A stretch of DNA of 64,000 bases from positions 1-64,000 of the forward strand of contig NZ_JAEK01000005.1 of the NCBI RefSeq assembly GCF_000518865.1, written 5' to 3'. The notes beneath the pieces were generated by a model. The model saw only the letters and a program-made list of their open reading frames with translations. It did no database searches and had not been told where the DNA came from. Source of the stretch: Bacillus sp. J37 (GTDB lineage: Bacteria; Bacillota; Bacilli; Bacillales; Bacillaceae). Both the position numbers and the translations under genes were made by a program. Shown one piece after another: positions 1-8,768 of this stretch; position 1 is the stretch's first letter, and the number at the start of each line of letters is the position of its first letter.

Positions 1-191
1 TTATCTCTGAATTCTACGAGCAAAAAAGTTTAATAATCACGTCAAATTTAGAGTTCAGTCAATGGAACAGGATATTCACAGACTCTAGGTTGACCGCAGC
101 ATTGGTAGACCGGTTGATTCATCATGCACATATCATCTCGTATCAAGGAGAGAGTTATCGCTTAACGAATGCATTATCTAAAAGAAAATAA
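1..191 (+). CDS. istB: IS21-family helper ATPase IstB, 3' fragment
   Basis: The reading frame is open from the window edge to a TAA at 189-191. The last 62 residues include the segment SLIITSNLEFSQWNRIF and then LTAALVDRLIHHAHII, which is the conserved C-terminal part of IstB-like ATP-binding proteins (sensor Asn/Arg region of the AAA+ fold). IstB assists the IstA transposase of IS21 elements. The 5' part lies outside the window, so it cannot be said whether the gene is intact. It is followed directly by repeat-bearing DNA that looks like the element's right end. Confidence 0.85.
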   Translation, partial: ISEFYEQKSLIITSNLEFSQWNRIFTDSRLTAALVDRLIHHAHIISYQGESYRLTNALSKRK

Positions 192-285
192 AGAAAAGTA
201 ATTCGGGTGACAAACCTCTGTACTTTTCTTTGCATTTTTCTGCACTTTTCTATTGCAAAATACAACTAGGTGTCACCTAACTGGT
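1..285 (+). mobile_element. right end of an IS21-family insertion sequence
   Basis: Downstream of the istB stop there are two copies of a short repeat, tgtacttttctttgca near 221 and tgcacttttctattgca near 241. Multiple terminal repeats of this general sequence type are a feature of IS21 ends. The exact terminus is uncertain; it is probably in or just after the gtgaca...tgtcac inverted pair (about 207-276). The left end is outside the window, so target duplications cannot be checked. Confidence 0.65.
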
Positions 286-315
286 TGAGGTCTGAATTTT
301 CATGTAAAATTCTTC

Positions 316-342
316 ACTTATATAAACATTTTTCATACAATA
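316..342 (+). promoter_or_regulatory. sigma-K-type promoter upstream of the first glycosyltransferase
   Basis: AC at 316-317, a 16-base spacer, and CATACAATA at 334-342 match the sigma-K pattern AC-N16-CATANNNTA exactly. Transcription would begin near 349, about 80-100 bases before the glycosyltransferase start. Sigma-K directs late mother-cell genes for coat and crust assembly, which fits the neighbouring genes. This is a pattern match only. Confidence 0.5.
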
Positions 343-425
343 TTTTAAAAGGTATATTTCTGTTTTTATTAATCTAGGTGAGATAATTGTGATAAGCCAC
401 TAAAAATTCCCCAAAAGTTCAATAC

Positions 426-1163
426 ATGATAAAGAAGGTGATTATTATAACGAAGGTTTCAATTATTATTCCATTCTATAATTGTTCTTACGTCGACCAA
501 GCTATTGATAGTGCAATAAACCAGACATATGACAATATAGAGGTAATTGTCGTAAATGATGGCTCGACTAGATTCACCGAAAAAATCATTCCTTATTTAA
601 ATCGTATTCGCTATATTGAAAAAGGAAACGGTGGGACAGCTAGTGCACTTAATCTAGGAATAAAAAATGCTACTGGAGACTATTTTTCTTGGTTAAGCTC
701 AGATGACATATTCTACAAAGATAAAATTGCAAAGCAACTAAACTTTATGAAAGAAAGAAATGGTTCTTTTAGTTATACAAATTACTCTTTCATAAATAAA
801 GATAGCCAAATTACAAAAAGTGCAGCTGGAGTTTACTTTCCAAATAGAATTGATTTCCTACAACATTTACGAACTGGAAATAGCATTAATGGTTGTACAG
901 TAATGATGAAAATGGAGTTATTTTCTAAATTAGGGGTATTTAATGAGGGGTTAAAATTCACTCAGGACTATGACTTTTGGTTACGTGCAGTGCAACATTA
1001 TGAATTTTATTATTTAAATGAACCACTATTGAAATATAGAGTTCATAATGATATGGGAACAAAGAAACATTATGAAGATATAATGAAAGAAGTAAGAACC
1101 CTTAATCAAAAATATGAGGATCAATTAATTAATTTAATTAATATTGAGAATAGTAAAAAATGA
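426..1163 (+). CDS. family 2 glycosyltransferase
   Basis: A GT-A fold enzyme that would transfer a sugar from a nucleotide donor. The N-terminal VSIIIPFYNCSYVDQAI motif, VVNDGST at about 39-45, and the SSDD metal-binding motif at about 92 are classic GT2 signatures; YDFWLRA near 187 is the usual acceptor-side motif. It is a close paralog of the gene at 3844-4554 (long shared blocks such as KGNGGTASALN). The start is unclear: ATG 426 has no ribosome-binding site, while AGAAGG at 433-438 is ideally spaced for an ACG at 450, the position equivalent to the ATG of the paralog. A sigma-K-like promoter lies upstream, so a spore-surface glycosylation role is likely but inferred. Confidence 0.85.
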   Translation: MIKKVIIITKVSIIIPFYNCSYVDQAIDSAINQTYDNIEVIVVNDGSTRFTEKIIPYLNRIRYIEKGNGGTASALNLGIKNATGDYFSWLSSDDIFYKDKIAKQLNFMKERNGSFSYTNYSFINKDSQITKSAAGVYFPNRIDFLQHLRTGNSINGCTVMMKMELFSKLGVFNEGLKFTQDYDFWLRAVQHYEFYYLNEPLLKYRVHNDMGTKKHYEDIMKEVRTLNQKYEDQLINLINIENSKK

Positions 1164-1192
1164 AAATTATTAAACACTTGCTAATTACTATG

Positions 1193-1230
1193 AATCCTTA
1201 ATCCTACGTAAAATGGATTAAGGATTTTTG
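1193..1230 (+). terminator. rho-independent terminator after the glycosyltransferase
   Basis: Inverted repeat aatccttaatcc / ggattaaggatt followed by ttttt. It terminates the upstream plus-strand gene. Confidence 0.75.
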
Positions 1231-1252
1231 AACTTTTGCCTAATTTCACAAT

Positions 1253-1597
1253 TTACGCATTTGATACAAGGGAAAGTGTGTTTAACGAAACACCTGCTCT
1301 ACTCTTTCCAAGAACTGAAATTTGAGTATTTTCTGCTGCTGGACCGACTGTTGCAAAAACAAATTCAAACACATCAAAGTTAACAAAATGATTTCTCGTA
1401 ATAACCTCTTTGGGCGCTAAAGATAATTGTTCAAGTACATATAGCGTTTTAGTGTTATTTAATTGGTGATATCCATATATTAAAACAGCAGCTGAATTTA
1501 CAGAATCATTGTTTTCCATTTTAATTGTGACCTGCTGTGTTTGTCTAACACCATTAACTGGATTATTTAAAACAGGTCCAGTTGAAAAAACTGCCAT
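1253..1597 (-). CDS. conserved hypothetical protein, possible spore-surface protein
   Basis: A 114-residue protein without signal peptide or membrane segment. It starts MAVFSTGPVLNNPVNG and is rich in beta-forming residues, Val, Asn and Thr, ending in a GKSRAGVSLNTLSLV stretch. An AAAGGAGG ribosome-binding site at about 1604-1611 supports the ATG at 1597. I recall similar small proteins as common in spore-forming Bacilli, but I know of no assigned function. The beta-rich composition and its place among spore glycosyltransferase and coat genes suggest a structural surface protein; this is inference. Confidence 0.7.
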   Translation of the reverse strand: MAVFSTGPVLNNPVNGVRQTQQVTIKMENNDSVNSAAVLIYGYHQLNNTKTLYVLEQLSLAPKEVITRNHFVNFDVFEFVFATVGPAAENTQISVLGKSRAGVSLNTLSLVSNA

Positions 1598-1816
1598 AAA
1601 GTTATTCCTCCTTTAGTAATCATTTGAATGATGGCGTATTACTTTCTTCACTTTATATCCTATTCTTTAATAAGTTTAAATGATTGAGTATTTGCCCTTC
1701 TCCACTTTTTGACAGTTTTATTTATTTTTATGAGAATGATTTTACACAATAGGCTAAAATATAGAGGGAAAATGGATATTAAAAATTCTATCTAAATGTT
1801 GAACCTAATTACTAAA

Positions 1817-3601
1817 TTATGATTTTAAGATCTCAACTTCAGAAATCATTTTCATAAAATTTTCAGCATAGGCCTTTGGAGAAAAATGAAGTTCAATATG
1901 CTTAAAACCATTATATCTAATTTGTTCTCTTAAATGCATATTTGTCATTAATTCTCTTCCTTCTTGAACTGCCTGATTTATATTACCTAAAGTAAAGAAT
2001 TTACCTGTATTGTTGTGCTTTATGAAACTCCTAACTCCTTCAGAATCAGTAGATAGTACAGGACATCTGCAAATCATTGCCTCTAATACTGCATAACCGA
2101 ATCCTTCAACCTTTGATGTTGAACATAAAAAACCTCCAGAATCGCCAATAATAGAGTAATATTCAGCCATTTTACGATGTGGTTGATTGGCATAGATTGT
2201 GAGGTGATTCTTTAAATTTAATTCTTCAATTTTTTGTTCAAATGCTGCCCTTTCCTTCATTGCAGACAATGTATTATCCTCAAACATCCATAGTTGAATG
2301 GAAGGGTCTTCTTTAATTAGTTTTGCTCCAATTAAAAGGAAATCTTTCCAATTTTTATTTGGTTCCAATCTACCAACCCAACCTATGATTGGCCTTTTGT
2401 TTGTTGGATGTACTTCATACTTAAATTCTTCCGAATCAAAACAATTTTGAAAGCAGTACTTAGGTTTATGTGGAAAAACAGAATTAAATGCTTTAATTAA
2501 GTGAGGAGTGACAGGGTACAAAATTGCATCACAATAGTTATTAATAGTATCATAAGCTTGTTCTTTTAAAAATTGTTCAGCATATTGAATATTATGACCT
2601 AAACCTTGAGTCTCATAAATTAACGGACCCTTATATCCGAAATCTCGTATTTTTTTAATTAGCTTAATGCTATCCAAAACTACAATTGCTCTATAATTTC
2701 CATTATTTAATATATCTTTTATTTCAGCATCTATATCTGTAATAAAGATTGAGGTCTCAATTTTATTTTGTAATCCTGTTCCTTCTTTGGCATACAAAAA
2801 ATGACAGTAAATTCCTTGCTTTTTTAATGCATAGAAGCGTTGACGATTTAGTGTTTCAACTCCTCCACTAGGAACTAGGAACTGAAAAAGAACTTTATTA
2901 CTCTTTATATTAAGTACTGTCTGCTGTAATGTGTTCCATTTTGCTCCATGGATGAAACCATTTTTTTTATTCTGAGTTGAATCGTATAGAATCGTCCCAG
3001 TACCTTCATTTAACTTCCAATAACCAAAAAGGCCATTTTCATTTCCAGTTAATTCCTGACGCATATTTTGCTTTATTTCAGATTTTGTCCTTGCTGTACC
3101 CCAAATTCGGACTTCACTTAGAGAACCAATATAAGATCCAAAATTATCCATTCCCCCAAAGATTCCTGAAGGAACTACAATTCTTTTAGTACTAGATAAC
3201 CCCCTCTTAACAAGGTTTCCATTTATAAATAAGTTGGGAGTTTTATCGTTGTAGACTATTGCAATATGTGTCCAATCATGTATGGGTAAATTTTCTACTA
3301 ATGTAGCCGGTAAATGGTTTAATGTATGCTCATAAATTGAGACACCGTTAGTTCCCACAGAAACTCCTACACCTGCACGTGTAGAATTACCATCTCCAAT
3401 GGCACCATAGATTGGTACAATTACAAATTGTTTATTATTCGTTGTTGTAATGCCCTTTTTGCTTTGTTGATCAACGATATGAGCACCTTTAGGTTTTGCC
3501 CAAAATTCGATCGTGAATGTATTTTGAACATTTAGAAATATTTGTTCCGGTATCGATACAGAGGACTTATCATTAAAAGTAAGAAAAGCATTGTGGAACA
3601 T
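1817..3601 (-). CDS. LamG-domain and glycosyltransferase (GT4-type) fusion protein
   Basis: 594 residues in two parts. Residues about 1-220 form a LamG/concanavalin-like lectin domain (FTIEFWAKPKG, WTHIAIVYND, LSEVRIWGTARTKSEI, GLFGYWKLNEGTG). Residues about 230-594 form a GT-B glycosyltransferase: FLVPSGGVETLNRQR at the N-terminal lobe, GWVGRLEPNKNWKDFL at the lobe junction, and the EGFGYAVLEAM donor-binding motif with both glutamates. There is no signal peptide, so the protein probably acts in the cytoplasm (mother cell). AGGAGG about 8 bases upstream supports the start. The lectin part may hold the glycan or coat target while the transferase part extends it. It sits between the two duplicated GT2 genes, on the opposite strand. 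Confidence 0.85.
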   Translation of the reverse strand: MFHNAFLTFNDKSSVSIPEQIFLNVQNTFTIEFWAKPKGAHIVDQQSKKGITTTNNKQFVIVPIYGAIGDGNSTRAGVGVSVGTNGVSIYEHTLNHLPATLVENLPIHDWTHIAIVYNDKTPNLFINGNLVKRGLSSTKRIVVPSGIFGGMDNFGSYIGSLSEVRIWGTARTKSEIKQNMRQELTGNENGLFGYWKLNEGTGTILYDSTQNKKNGFIHGAKWNTLQQTVLNIKSNKVLFQFLVPSGGVETLNRQRFYALKKQGIYCHFLYAKEGTGLQNKIETSIFITDIDAEIKDILNNGNYRAIVVLDSIKLIKKIRDFGYKGPLIYETQGLGHNIQYAEQFLKEQAYDTINNYCDAILYPVTPHLIKAFNSVFPHKPKYCFQNCFDSEEFKYEVHPTNKRPIIGWVGRLEPNKNWKDFLLIGAKLIKEDPSIQLWMFEDNTLSAMKERAAFEQKIEELNLKNHLTIYANQPHRKMAEYYSIIGDSGGFLCSTSKVEGFGYAVLEAMICRCPVLSTDSEGVRSFIKHNNTGKFFTLGNINQAVQEGRELMTNMHLREQIRYNGFKHIELHFSPKAYAENFMKMISEVEILKS

Positions 3602-3843
3602 AATATGGTAACCTCCTACCTTTTTGTATTTTATGAATATATTATTATTGTCGGCTCCATCTGACCTATATTCTGATAATTAGAAAAATATTATTAAAAA
3701 TAATTAGTATTAAATATTATATTCAAACCTTAATCATGGTTACCACACATGCTTTTAGATTTTTTCTTACATTATTTAAGATACATAAACATAACATGAT
3801 TAGTGTATTAATATTTATCCCTTAATCAGTTATGGAGGTCCTA

Positions 3844-4554
3844 ATGGAAAAAGTTTCAATCATAATACCTTTTTACAATTGCCAATATGTCGATAAAGCG
3901 GTTGAAAGTGCTCTTAATCAAACCTATAAGAATATCGAAATAATTGTTATAGATGATGGTTCCACAAAGTATGATGAAAAAATACAACCATACTTTTCTA
4001 GAGTAAAGTACATAAAAAAAGGGAATGGTGGTACTGCAAGTGCCTTAAATATGGGAATTAAAAATGCTACTGGAGAATATTTTTCTTGGCTTAGCTCAGA
4101 TGATCTATATAACCCTGAAAAGATTTCGAAACAAGTAAACCTTATGACGGAAGTTGGTGCTAAAGTATCTTATTCCCCATACTATATTATTAATTCCAAT
4201 GGAGAAGTGATAAATCAGATAAACAAATTTTATCCTAATAAAAAGGAACTTATAAAAACAGCCTTAAAACATTGTCCAGTAAATGGCTGTACAGTTATGA
4301 CAAGAATGGATGTCTTTTCGGCAGTAGGTTATTTTGATGAATCTTTACGATATGCCAATGATTATGATATGTGGTGTCGTTTGTTACTTAACTATGAATT
4401 TTTTTATATTGATGAACCACTTGTTTCTTACCGACATCACGATAAAATGGGGACAAAATTACAGGCAAAAAAAATAAACTTGGAAACCAAATTTGTAAAA
4501 AAGAAATATAGAAAAACTCTTAGAAATTACCTTTTTAAGTTAGTGAACAAGTAA
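3844..4554 (+). CDS. family 2 glycosyltransferase, paralog of the gene at 426
   Basis: 236 residues with VSIIIPFYNC at the N-terminus, VIDDGST, the SSDD motif near residue 88 and NDYDMWCRL near 183. The start at 3844 is chosen because GGAGG ends 5 bases before it; an in-frame ATG at 3832 lies upstream of that site. Most of the N-terminal half is identical to the protein at 426-1163, and divergence rises towards the C-terminus. That pattern is consistent with a local duplication followed by change in the acceptor-recognition half. The function is probably sugar transfer in spore-surface glycosylation, but donor and acceptor cannot be read from the sequence. Confidence 0.85.
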   Translation: MEKVSIIIPFYNCQYVDKAVESALNQTYKNIEIIVIDDGSTKYDEKIQPYFSRVKYIKKGNGGTASALNMGIKNATGEYFSWLSSDDLYNPEKISKQVNLMTEVGAKVSYSPYYIINSNGEVINQINKFYPNKKELIKTALKHCPVNGCTVMTRMDVFSAVGYFDESLRYANDYDMWCRLLLNYEFFYIDEPLVSYRHHDKMGTKLQAKKINLETKFVKKKYRKTLRNYLFKLVNK

Positions 4555-4598
4555 CTTATATCATTTGACTCTTTAATAAAGGACATTTTTCATGAAAT

Positions 4599-5687
4599 TC
4601 ATTGATCTGGTAATACTGATCTAAATAAATAATCTGCATATCTTATCGGAGTAGTATGGGTTCTTTTCCAAATCTCAAACATATTTGCATTTCGAAAGGT
4701 TACTCTTAAATCTCGACCATTGCACTCGATAAACATAGGTTTTCCTTCCATTGTTATTCCAATATCAAGACCCAAATCGGCTAGGTTTGGGATTTCCCTA
4801 TCCAGAAGTTGAGCTATTTTTATAGAAAAGAGTTCAACTTTATGATGTATTTTTTCATTATCCAAATGAGGTAATTCTTTCAGTAGCTCATTTAGAGGAT
4901 AGCAGGCACCACCTTGTGCAACATTTGTGATAAACCTTCCTTTTTCTGCTACCTTCCCCACAATACCTGACACTTGCCATATACCAGACTCATTTTTCTG
5001 AACCGAAACCCTCATATCAAAAGGCCTTTCATTGCTTAAAGCTAATTGTATTCTTTCTTGGACGATCCAATTAGCATTTGAAACTATTTGTTTTAATTTC
5101 TTAGGCCATATTCCTGTAAACGTCATTCTTTTCATTGATTGTTCATGAACATAACTCAGTTCCCATTTTTGCTCTGTAAGTTGAGTTAATTTAATAATAC
5201 CCATCCCTAAACTTCCGCTATTTGGTTTTATTATTAACTCTTGATATTTATCCATCATATACATAACATTTTCTCTATTACACACAAGTGTTTCAGGCAT
5301 ATATTGTATTAACTCTTGATTCTTTAATAAGATGTCATGTATCTCTAATTTTGAGTAACGATTATTTTCATTAAATATGAAAATACCTACCTCTTGTAAT
5401 TGCTTAATTTTCTCTTTTGCAGTATTAGTCTTTGTAAAAATTCTGTTGTGTATAACTTGTGGCTTAGGAACTTCCCTTAATTTATACTTTCCATTATTTT
5501 GTTTTATAATTGCCTGTAGTTGGGCTTCATTTGGATCAATATCTTTAAGACGAAAATAACAAATAACCATTTGAAGTTCTCTAGCTGCCTCTTCATAAAA
5601 AGGTAATTCTTCGTATATCGTTTCGCCATCTTTAATGCCATTATAAACGGCAGGAGAAACAAGAATTCCAATATATTTTTGAGTCAA
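4599..5687 (-). CDS. YheC/YheD-type ATP-grasp ligase
   Basis: 362 residues. The first 100 or so form the family-specific N-terminal domain (YIGILVSPAVYNGI, then VPKPQVIHNRIF), followed by an ATP-grasp fold: IIKPNSGSLGMGI (ATP-binding lysine and glycine-rich loop), WIVQERIQLA, PFDMRVSVQKN, ADLGLDIGITMEG and FIECNGRD (metal-binding Glu and Asn). ATP-grasp enzymes activate a carboxylate as acyl-phosphate and join it to an amine. In this family the substrates are unknown, and the B. subtilis members are linked to spores. It lies 24 bases after the YheD-type gene upstream and is probably co-transcribed with it. Confidence 0.85.
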   Translation of the reverse strand: MTQKYIGILVSPAVYNGIKDGETIYEELPFYEEAARELQMVICYFRLKDIDPNEAQLQAIIKQNNGKYKLREVPKPQVIHNRIFTKTNTAKEKIKQLQEVGIFIFNENNRYSKLEIHDILLKNQELIQYMPETLVCNRENVMYMMDKYQELIIKPNSGSLGMGIIKLTQLTEQKWELSYVHEQSMKRMTFTGIWPKKLKQIVSNANWIVQERIQLALSNERPFDMRVSVQKNESGIWQVSGIVGKVAEKGRFITNVAQGGACYPLNELLKELPHLDNEKIHHKVELFSIKIAQLLDREIPNLADLGLDIGITMEGKPMFIECNGRDLRVTFRNANMFEIWKRTHTTPIRYADYLFRSVLPDQ

Positions 5688-5711
5688 ATGTTTTTCCTCC
5701 TTTCCATTATT

Positions 5712-7028
5712 CTAAAAACCAGTCAGCGCTTTTGCATAATCAAATGGTGTTGAATAAAGGGTATTCAATAGTTGTTGATTTTTGATTTTTTTTACACTAT
5801 TATAGCCATATACTTTATTAATTTCTAAAATCCAAATACGTAGAGATGAGTCAATGATTACGTCTACTGCTACATCACCGTAAGTCCCAAACCTTTTATC
5901 AATTTCCTTACAGACTCCTATGCAATGATCATGAATTCTTTTTTCAAGTTTATATGCTTCTTGATCATCTAAATGTAAATATTTTTTTATAGCTATATGA
6001 CCCTCAAGTATTCTGTCTACATATTTTAGGTTTGTTATTATTGCTCCTATTTTAGCAATCCTCCCAATCATTCCCTGACAAACCCACTTCTTTAACCCAT
6101 TTTTTTGTACATACACACGAAAATCAAAAGCTTGTTTGCTTGTTGGATGAATGGCCTCTTGAACAACGTATTCTTTTTTCCTCCATTCTTTCAAATAGTT
6201 TCCGAGTTTATTCGGACTTGATATTATTGTTATATTTTTATCTCGATCTGTAAGTTTTAATCTCTTATGTTGATCAAACGTTATTTTAAAAATCCCTTCT
6301 CCCTGTGATCCATTTGATGGTTTAATATAAGCAGTTTGAAATTGAGTAATAAAATCTCTAAGTTGTTGTCCATTTCTAATTATTTCTGTGTGTGGAAAAT
6401 AACTAGCAAAATCTTTATCTTTTTCGCATTCTACTGCAATATCAGCTTTTAAAAAGAAAATAGAATTGATAATCCGATTTTCCACCTTAGAAGCTAGATA
6501 ATTATAACGGTCGGTATCAATGGGTACCCTTTTATATACGACATTTGGAAATGGAAATTCACCAAATATCCAACGATCTTTTAATGTTTTTGGGCTCGGA
6601 TTATAGTAATAACCTTCGATCTTGTCAGCGCCTGGAATGATACAATTTGCTGCACAAACGAATACCAATCCGTTAATTCGGTGGTAGTGTAAGAATCGGG
6701 GTTTTAGTTTTTCTAACGACTTAAATGTCATTTCTCTTTTATCACGAAATGCCACCATCGCTATAACTGGACCAATTTCAATTTTATGATCATTAACTTT
6801 AAGTTCATAGGGCAATTCCGCCGGAAGCTCACAAATATCGAGCAAGTAAGCTGGTAAGCACATTATTTCTCCAACTAATGTTTCGTCCATCCTGATAGCC
6901 ATCTCTTTTTCCCAGGAACCAAACTTAATGATTTTTATCGAATCACTAACTCTGTATTTTTCTGAAATTATTTTTGAAATGGTAACGGTATTAGATTGAT
7001 TAGGATATATAACTTCTATGTCCGTCAC
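5712..7028 (-). CDS. YheD-type ATP-grasp ligase, long form
   Basis: 438 residues, about 75 longer than its downstream neighbour because of an extra N-terminal beta-rich domain (residues 1-95, including VGPVIAMVAFRDKRE-like sequence at about 88-100). The central signature RINGLVFVCAANCI is followed by VEGYYYNPSPKTLKDRWI. The ATP-grasp part has AYIKPSNGSQGEGI, VVQEAIHP, FDFRVYVQKNG, DVAVDVII and ILEINKVYG, so ATP and metal ligands look intact. It is the middle gene of a probable three-gene operon (7792 down to 4599), between a glycosyltransferase and the shorter ligase, which suggests that sugar and amide transfer act on one product. Confidence 0.85.
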   Translation of the reverse strand: MTDIEVIYPNQSNTVTISKIISEKYRVSDSIKIIKFGSWEKEMAIRMDETLVGEIMCLPAYLLDICELPAELPYELKVNDHKIEIGPVIAMVAFRDKREMTFKSLEKLKPRFLHYHRINGLVFVCAANCIIPGADKIEGYYYNPSPKTLKDRWIFGEFPFPNVVYKRVPIDTDRYNYLASKVENRIINSIFFLKADIAVECEKDKDFASYFPHTEIIRNGQQLRDFITQFQTAYIKPSNGSQGEGIFKITFDQHKRLKLTDRDKNITIISSPNKLGNYLKEWRKKEYVVQEAIHPTSKQAFDFRVYVQKNGLKKWVCQGMIGRIAKIGAIITNLKYVDRILEGHIAIKKYLHLDDQEAYKLEKRIHDHCIGVCKEIDKRFGTYGDVAVDVIIDSSLRIWILEINKVYGYNSVKKIKNQQLLNTLYSTPFDYAKALTGF

Positions 7029-7075
7029 CTTCTTTCTATCCGTGTTTTTTCAACATCGTAACCTTTTTGTTCATT

Positions 7076-7792
7076 TTATATTTCATTGACGTACTTTCTA
7101 TAATCTTCAGTAAATGCAACTCTTTCAGAGGTAACGTATAAGTACTCCTTTGTAGGACGCCAAGTATGGAATTTTGAATTTTTTCTTAAAATGGCGTAGT
7201 TATAACGACTGGAAGCGCATATTTTAAAACCGTACTTTTCACATCTTTGAAGGAAATCAAGGCATTCTCCCAAATTTTTATTAGGAAAGGGTAGTTTCTG
7301 TAACAACTTCTTTGTAGTAAAAATGGTTGCTCCCTGAAGGATATTTACCTCACAATTCTCCTTTCCCGGAAAACGAAGTCGAACTTCTTTTTTCTTTATT
7401 AAATACATAAAACAAGTTCTTTTTCCTACAACTGCTGCATCCATATTATGCATGGTTTCGAATGATTCGTCTAAATACTTTGGTCCGTAATAATCATCAT
7501 CATCAAGTTTGGCAATATACTTATATTTCGCTTTTTCTACTCCAAAATTTAAACACTTCCCTAATGTATCATTCTCAGGAAGCTTAAATACAGTAACTTG
7601 CTGGTACTTTCTAGCTTCCATTTTCCATTTGTTTAAATCCATCAAATCGTTGTTTAATATAATGATGAGTTCTTTATTCTGCCACTGCTGTCTTTTATAA
7701 TTTGCGAACACCATTACCATACACTCATCTCTGTTGGTAGCTGTAATAACGGAAATTCCTTCTGTCTTATTCATCTCTGTTTCCTGACTCAT
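7076..7792 (-). CDS. family 2 glycosyltransferase
   Basis: 238 residues from the ATG at 7792, chosen because AAGGTGAAG lies just upstream; an in-frame ATG at 7927 would add 45 residues that look like read-through of the intergenic region. GT2 features are ISVITATNRDE at the N-terminus, IIILNNDL, and the metal-binding run KLDDDDYYGPKYLDE near residue 100. The C-terminal half has LGECLDFLQRCEKYGFK. It is only distantly like the two GT2 genes to the left. It leads a probable operon with the two ATP-grasp genes downstream. Confidence 0.8.
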   Translation of the reverse strand: MSQETEMNKTEGISVITATNRDECMVMVFANYKRQQWQNKELIIILNNDLMDLNKWKMEARKYQQVTVFKLPENDTLGKCLNFGVEKAKYKYIAKLDDDDYYGPKYLDESFETMHNMDAAVVGKRTCFMYLIKKKEVRLRFPGKENCEVNILQGATIFTTKKLLQKLPFPNKNLGECLDFLQRCEKYGFKICASSRYNYAILRKNSKFHTWRPTKEYLYVTSERVAFTEDYRKYVNEI

Positions 7793-7941
7793 GTTCTTCA
7801 CCTTACCTTTTAGTGATACGCATAAACAAAGAATAGGAAAAAAGCAAATTATTATTTTTATATCATATTTGAATATTCCATCTTCATATAATCTTTTCAA
7901 CAAGAAAAAAGAATCTAATCCAAACATTAGGGAGAAATACT

Positions 7942-8694
7942 ATGAAGATAAATAGGAATAATAAATTTCATAAACATCAAATCTTTATGAAGGACACATA
8001 TTTAAGGAATTATCTTCCGGAAACAATGCTTCTTACAAAAGAAAATCTTTTAAATATGCAAAATAAGTATAAGAAATTCGTGATAAAACCTTCGATTGGG
8101 TCTCTAGGTAAGGGCATAATAATAGTATCCGAAGTTGGCAGAGAGAAATATGAATTATTTATTTTAAATAGAATTAAGAATATTGTTGGACAAAGTAACC
8201 TTTATACATTTTTAAAAGGACAAGAAACCCACTCTATTCAAAGTATTGTTCAAAAATACATACCTCTAGCCACTTACACATCGAGATCAATAGATTTTAG
8301 ATATATAGTACAAAGAACCGATACTGAATGGGTTGTTACTGGGAAGTATGCAAAAGTTGCTAAAGATGGTTATGCTGTTACGAATTTTGAATATGGATCT
8401 AGTATTCTTACAGTTGAAGAGGCTTTAATGAATACGAATATAAATCACCTTAACCTCGATGAACTTTTGGAAACTTTAGAAATCGTTACATTATCCATTT
8501 CAAATTGTTTATATACATATTTTCCAAGCATTAAAATATGGGGATGTGATATAGGAATCGACATTAAAGGTAATATATGGATAATTGAAGCGAACTCTGC
8601 CCCTCAAACAAAAGGTTTCCTTGAGATTGAAGCATTAAAACCAATGTATAATACAATAGAGTCCTATAAAAGAAAATATAAAAGGAAGACATGA
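7942..8694 (+). CDS. short YheC/YheD-type ATP-grasp protein lacking the N-terminal domain
   Basis: Only 250 residues, compared with 340-440 for its paralogs here: the family N-terminal domain is missing and the protein begins close to the ATP-grasp core (YLPETMLLTKENLL). The core motifs are present: FVIKPSIGSLGKGI, IVQKYIPLA, IDFRYIVQRTD, AVTNFEYG, GCDIGIDIKG and IIEANSAP. A GGGAGAAATACT site precedes the ATG at 7942. It may be a minimal ligase, or work with a partner that supplies the missing domain. It is divergent from the operon on the other strand starting at 7792. Confidence 0.8.
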   Translation: MKINRNNKFHKHQIFMKDTYLRNYLPETMLLTKENLLNMQNKYKKFVIKPSIGSLGKGIIIVSEVGREKYELFILNRIKNIVGQSNLYTFLKGQETHSIQSIVQKYIPLATYTSRSIDFRYIVQRTDTEWVVTGKYAKVAKDGYAVTNFEYGSSILTVEEALMNTNINHLNLDELLETLEIVTLSISNCLYTYFPSIKIWGCDIGIDIKGNIWIIEANSAPQTKGFLEIEALKPMYNTIESYKRKYKRKT

Positions 8695-8703
8695 ACATAT
8701 ATG

Positions 8704-8743
8704 AAGGTCACTAATTTTATATATGAATTTGAGTGACCTTATT
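8704..8743 (+). terminator. probable terminator after the short ATP-grasp gene
   Basis: aaggtcact / agtgacctt inverted repeat with a 20-base loop; the T-tract is weak. It may serve both converging genes. Confidence 0.45.
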
Positions 8744-8768
8744 GGTTCCTTTTTTAATTGCCCTTAAT

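Noticed and set aside
3627-3645. Sigma-K-like -10 (CATAAAATA on the minus strand) before the LamG-fusion gene
   Set aside because: The nearest AC is only 14 bases upstream, which is too short for the consensus spacing.
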